Shown: positions 15,269 to 17,931 of the stretch, one piece after another
How positions within the stretch are numbered: the first letter of the stretch is position 1
How the letters are laid out: each line of letters starts with the position of its first letter
NCBI GenBank assembly: GCA_035530195.1
Contig: DATKVG010000107.1
Location: 1-17,931, forward strand
Length of the DNA: 17,931 bases
DNA from: JAPLKX01 sp035530195
Lineage (GTDB): Bacteria; Hydrogenedentota; Hydrogenedentia; Hydrogenedentales; SLHB01
Direction of reading: 5' to 3'
The notes under the pieces: generated by a model
Databases searched by the model: none
What the model was told of the DNA's origin: nothing
The model's input: the letters and a program-made list of their open reading frames with translations, nothing else
Program-made: the position numbers and the translations under genes

Positions 15269-15301
15269 GTCAGCCCAGCAGCGTCACCGCGCTGGGCTGA
15301 C
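15269..15301 (-). terminator. Strong hairpin after the prepilin-like gene
   Basis: Arms GTCAGCCCAGC (15269-15279) and GCTGGGCTGAC (15291-15301) are perfect 11-base complements. A bulged A at 15280 and three further pairs (GCG/CGC, 15281-15283 with 15288-15290) extend the stem around a TCAC loop. The hairpin starts 46 bases after the prepilin-like stop codon (15348). On the minus strand it is followed by TTGTTAG, a poor T-tract, so termination efficiency is uncertain. It separates the prepilin-like gene from the GH30 gene downstream. Confidence 0.55.
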
Positions 15302-15347
15302 GGGCTTCAACGTTTTTCGGATCGGGTCGCCGGTCGCAACCGGGGAC

Positions 15348-16247
15348 TTATTTCGAGCCGGCGAGTTCGAAGAACGTGACCCACGTCTTGCACACCGGAA
15401 ATTCGCTGGGATACTTGAGGAACTCAACGTGTCCGTCCATGAACAAGACGTTTGCGCCGCCGGGAATGTGGTTGTAGTTTGCCACGTCGCTGCCGGCCTG
15501 GTCGTACATGGCGGTGATGTCTGACTGCGCTTCTGCGCTCGCGGCCGGGTTGTTGATGTCCGTGATGAAGAACCGCTCGATGCCTTCCCGCAACCGGTAG
15601 ATGGTTTTTCCACTGGTGAGTGGCACATCCTGGTCGTATCCGGCCGGACTCCAAGAGGTGCCAAAAACGGCCATTACGTCTGCGAGGAAATTCGGATCGA
15701 GAGCATCTATGCCGTCGTTGGAATTCACGTCCGTGACGCCGGGTTTAAGATAATGGATGGGCATAAGCGCCCAGCCAAAATAGGTGTACGACGCGTAGTC
15801 AATCTTGCAGGGGTTGATCCCGGCGCTGGGATCGTGTCCTATATTCCACCGGCCCTCCATGACGTCCGTATAATTCCCGTCCGAAGGACAGGCAAGAATG
15901 TTAACGTCGCTCAGGTACTCGGGGTAGACCGCCGGTCCGTCGAACACAAAGTGCAGCCACGAGTTGGGGCCGGCGGGAGGGAGAGCGTTTGGTTTGAGGC
16001 ACATGCCCAGCGAGTCGTCGTCTCCCATGTCGTCCTTGTACTTCTTCAGGGACGGCCATGCCCCCCCTTTTGCCTCATTGGCATACATCTTGAACACGAT
16101 CCCCATCTGTTTGAGGTTGTTCGCGCAACTGGCGCGCCGGGCCGCCTCACGTGCGCGCGCAAGCGCGGGCAGCAGTATCGCGGCCAGTATGCCTATGATT
16201 GCAATGACAACCAACAACTCGATTAGCGTAAAGCCTTTTCTTCCCAT
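15348..16247 (-). CDS. Type IV prepilin/pseudopilin-like protein with H-x-DG tail
   Basis: This 299-residue protein starts MGRKGFTLIELLVVIAIIGI: a prepilin peptidase cleavage site between Gly5 and Phe6, Glu at +5 and a hydrophobic N-terminal helix, as in type IV pilins and type II secretion pseudopilins. Near the C-terminus, NHIPGGANVLFMDGHVEFL (259-277) matches the H-x9-DG motif of the large pilin-like (DUF1559-type) family that is expanded in planctomycetes and related phyla. Five cysteines (41, 83, 120, 147, 286) may form disulfides in the exported domain. The start has AGGAGGG nine bases upstream. Such proteins probably sit at the cell surface or in the periplasm; their roles are mostly unknown. 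A hairpin downstream suggests it is transcribed separately from the GH30-led operon. Confidence 0.9.
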   Translation of the reverse strand: MGRKGFTLIELLVVIAIIGILAAILLPALARAREAARRASCANNLKQMGIVFKMYANEAKGGAWPSLKKYKDDMGDDDSLGMCLKPNALPPAGPNSWLHFVFDGPAVYPEYLSDVNILACPSDGNYTDVMEGRWNIGHDPSAGINPCKIDYASYTYFGWALMPIHYLKPGVTDVNSNDGIDALDPNFLADVMAVFGTSWSPAGYDQDVPLTSGKTIYRLREGIERFFITDINNPAASAEAQSDITAMYDQAGSDVANYNHIPGGANVLFMDGHVEFLKYPSEFPVCKTWVTFFELAGSK

Positions 16248-16509
16248 GACAATGTCCCTCCTTTGAATTATGGGGCCTGCGTGGCCTCAACCGTTTATGC
16301 TGGACCAGTCCACCAAACCTGCCTCCGGCACCTTTGAGTAAATATTAATCCCTTTCCCCAAGAAAGCAAACAACTATTTCAGGCAAATCACCGCACCCAT
16401 TTCATGCTCCTCTTCGCCCATTGGCTACCAAACCTCGTGTCTTTACGATGAAATCATGGCAATTATCGCCTTAATCTACCGGCATCATACGCAGCTTTTT
16501 CCGATCTCA
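16248..16509. other. Intergenic region between sulfatase and prepilin-like gene
   Basis: These 262 bases contain no believable gene on either strand. They are AT-richer than the flanking genes, particularly at 16320-16390, where the candidate promoter for the prepilin-like gene lies. I see no hairpin terminator for the sulfatase upstream. Confidence 0.5.
16342..16369 (-). promoter_or_regulatory. Candidate promoter of the prepilin-like gene
   Basis: On the minus strand TTGCTT (16369-16364) and TAATAT (16347-16342) are 16 bases apart in an AT-rich patch of the only long intergenic gap in this half of the window. The predicted start of transcription is near 16335, giving an untranslated leader of roughly 90 bases before the ATG at 16247. 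Spacing is one base under optimum; the call is tentative. Confidence 0.4.
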
Positions 16510-17931
16510 TCACGGGGTCTTATCCCTTTTCTCTCTGGTCGCCCGGGCCCTCTTCGGGGACCATGGTACGGCTGGCGGCGCCGGGGCGTTGTTTGATCGA
16601 TTCTCGATTCCGTCGGGCAACGCCGCGCGCCATCCGGCCTCGAGTTGAGCGGACAATTGCGCGGCGAGTTCACGGTTTTCGGGAAGCCCGGCCACGTTCT
16701 TCGTTTCCATCGGGTCAGCGTCGCAGTCATACAACTCGCGGGCGGCGACATCCACCCGCATGCCGTCCCGCTGCTTGTTCCACCATTCCACGTAACGGTA
16801 GCGCTCGGTGCGTATCGCGTAGCCCTCGAGCTTGAGACCCCGCGGGAATTGACTGAACGCGGCCTTCTTCCAGGGCCGTTCCGGATTCTCGAGCAATGGG
16901 ACCAGGCTGGCACCTTCCAGATAGTCGGGCACTGGGACGCCCGCCAGTTCGGTGAGCGTCGGGAACATGTCTACGTACTCGACGAGCCCGGGGCAGCGCC
17001 CGCCGGCCTTTACGTTGGGGGCGCGGACGATAAGGGGCGCGTGCGTGTCCAACTCGAAATTGGTTTCTTTGCACCACATGGCGTGTTCGCCAAGGTGGTA
17101 GCCGTGATCGCCCCACAGCATGACGACGGTGTTGTCGCGCAATCCGAGCCGGTCGAGTTCATCGAGCAGCCGGCCCACCTGGGCGTCCATATAGCTTACG
17201 CAGGCGTAGTAGCCGCGCCGCAGCTTCCTGGCGTAATCGTCGGGGACCCGCTTGCCGTTCCGGTCGTTCGGGCCGGTGTACTGGCCCAACTCGTAGTGCC
17301 ATGTGCTGTACGGCGGGCTGCCCTCGGGATGCTCGGGGTTGGGCGCGATGCCGATCGTGTCACGGGGGTAGAGGTCCCAGTATTTTTTGGGCGCGCAGAA
17401 GGGGAGGTGCGGCTTGTGGAAACCAACGGCGAGGAAGAAGGGTGCATCCTTTGTTGCGGCGCGCCGCATGGTGGCGACGGCCTCTTCGGCGAGGATGCCG
17501 TCGCGATAGGCATTGTCGGGAACGTCGGCCATCTCGAAGGGCGGGCCATACTGCTTGCCCGGCTCCTTATCGCGATTCTCGAGGGCCGCGTAGTTGCCAC
17601 CGGCATTGCCGGAGAAATTCGGCTCCGTAAAGTCCTCGCTGTAGCCATGGTGGATCTTGCCCAGGGTGCGCGTGAAGTATCCCTGCCGATGGAAGTGCGA
17701 GGCTAGGGACGGATGGCCCGGCAGGAACTCTTCCATAAAATACATGCTGTAGGGGTAGTCGGCGCCGGTGGTATCAGGGCGGCATCCCGTCAACAGGCTC
17801 GCACGGGTAGCGGCGCACACGGCCTGCTGCACGTAGGCGTGCTCGAACACGACGCCTTCCGCCGCGAGCCGGTCGATGTTTGGGGAATGAATGTGGCTGC
17901 TTCCGTAGCAGTTCAACTCCGTTCGCAGGTC
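16510..17931 (-). CDS. Sulfatase, iduronate-2-sulfatase-like, N-terminus off the right edge
   Basis: The frame is open through the right edge. The first visible residues are DLRTELNCYGSSHIHSPNID, so the signal peptide and first metal-binding aspartates are mostly outside the window; the TTG at 17916 is an internal leucine codon, not the start. The formylglycine motif reads CAATRASLLTG (Cys codon 17817-17815), with Ala where most sulfatases have Pro; C-x-A-x-R variants are known in the family. GKIHHGY, GFHKPHLPFCAPKKYWDLYPRD (split as GFHKPHLPF and CAPKKYWDLYP), WGDHGYHLGEHAMW and ELYDCDADPMETKN are all typical of the iduronate-2-sulfatase-like group. It is a paralogue of the sulfatase at 6334-7881. 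The C-terminus carries an unusual Pro/Arg/Lys-rich tail of about 30 residues after the conserved domain. Its stop is 262 bases from the prepilin-like gene. Confidence 0.92.
   Translation of the reverse strand, partial: DLRTELNCYGSSHIHSPNIDRLAAEGVVFEHAYVQQAVCAATRASLLTGCRPDTTGADYPYSMYFMEEFLPGHPSLASHFHRQGYFTRTLGKIHHGYSEDFTEPNFSGNAGGNYAALENRDKEPGKQYGPPFEMADVPDNAYRDGILAEEAVATMRRAATKDAPFFLAVGFHKPHLPFCAPKKYWDLYPRDTIGIAPNPEHPEGSPPYSTWHYELGQYTGPNDRNGKRVPDDYARKLRRGYYACVSYMDAQVGRLLDELDRLGLRDNTVVMLWGDHGYHLGEHAMWCKETNFELDTHAPLIVRAPNVKAGGRCPGLVEYVDMFPTLTELAGVPVPDYLEGASLVPLLENPERPWKKAAFSQFPRGLKLEGYAIRTERYRYVEWWNKQRDGMRVDVAARELYDCDADPMETKNVAGLPENRELAAQLSAQLEAGWRAALPDGIENRSNNAPAPPAVPWSPKRARATREKRDKTP

Noticed and set aside
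1..17931. CRISPR array, tRNA, rRNA or insertion sequence
   Set aside because: I saw no regularly spaced direct repeats, no cloverleaf-like segment and no transposase. The only mobile-element traces are the hairpin repeats and the broken helix-turn-helix gene.

Overview
The window looks like bacterial chromosome from the PVC/planctomycete-like world or a Hydrogenedentota-type lineage. The reasons are several Tat-exported sulfatases close together, a type IV pilin-like protein ending in an H-x-G-G-A-N-V-L-F-x-D-G-H motif, a ThuA-domain protein, a CE15 esterase and a lipoprotein glycosidase. The phylum is inferred from gene content only; there is no rRNA or other marker. Every intact gene I can support lies on the minus strand, so transcription runs from high to low coordinates.

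Right half (about 8.0-17.9 kb): a sulfated-polysaccharide utilisation region. In transcription order it holds a sulfatase cut by the right edge, a prepilin-like protein, then a tight run: GH30-type lipoprotein glycosidase, CE15-type glucuronoyl esterase, Tat sulfatase, beta-propeller protein (ATGA overlap with the sulfatase) and a second Tat sulfatase. A third Tat sulfatase (iduronate-2-sulfatase-like) follows after 151 bases. These would act together outside the cytoplasm: a glycosidase cutting the chain, an esterase freeing uronic acids and sulfatases removing sulfate. The substrate is not determined by the sequence.

Middle (about 5.2-6.3 kb): a ThuA-like protein. Upstream of it is a plus-strand remnant of a small helix-turn-helix protein, broken by an apparent one-base frameshift.

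Left (about 1.7-5.05 kb): a two-gene nucleic-acid cassette, the most interesting part of the window. A RecQ-family helicase carries a ComF-like phosphoribosyltransferase domain at its C-terminus in place of HRDC, and a DprA-like protein starts one base after its stop codon. DprA plus phosphoribosyltransferase is the pairing of the ShosTA anti-phage toxin-antitoxin system, while helicase plus ComF-type phosphoribosyltransferase plus DprA also recalls the competence proteins ComFA, ComFC and DprA. A defence or foreign-DNA-processing role is a reasonable hypothesis, not shown.

Far left: an exported metallo-beta-lactamase-fold protein, then a gene-free stretch (111-461) with a pair of inverted hairpins whose stems show compensatory base changes, more short hairpins, an AT-rich segment, and the first 36 codons of a gene running off the left edge.
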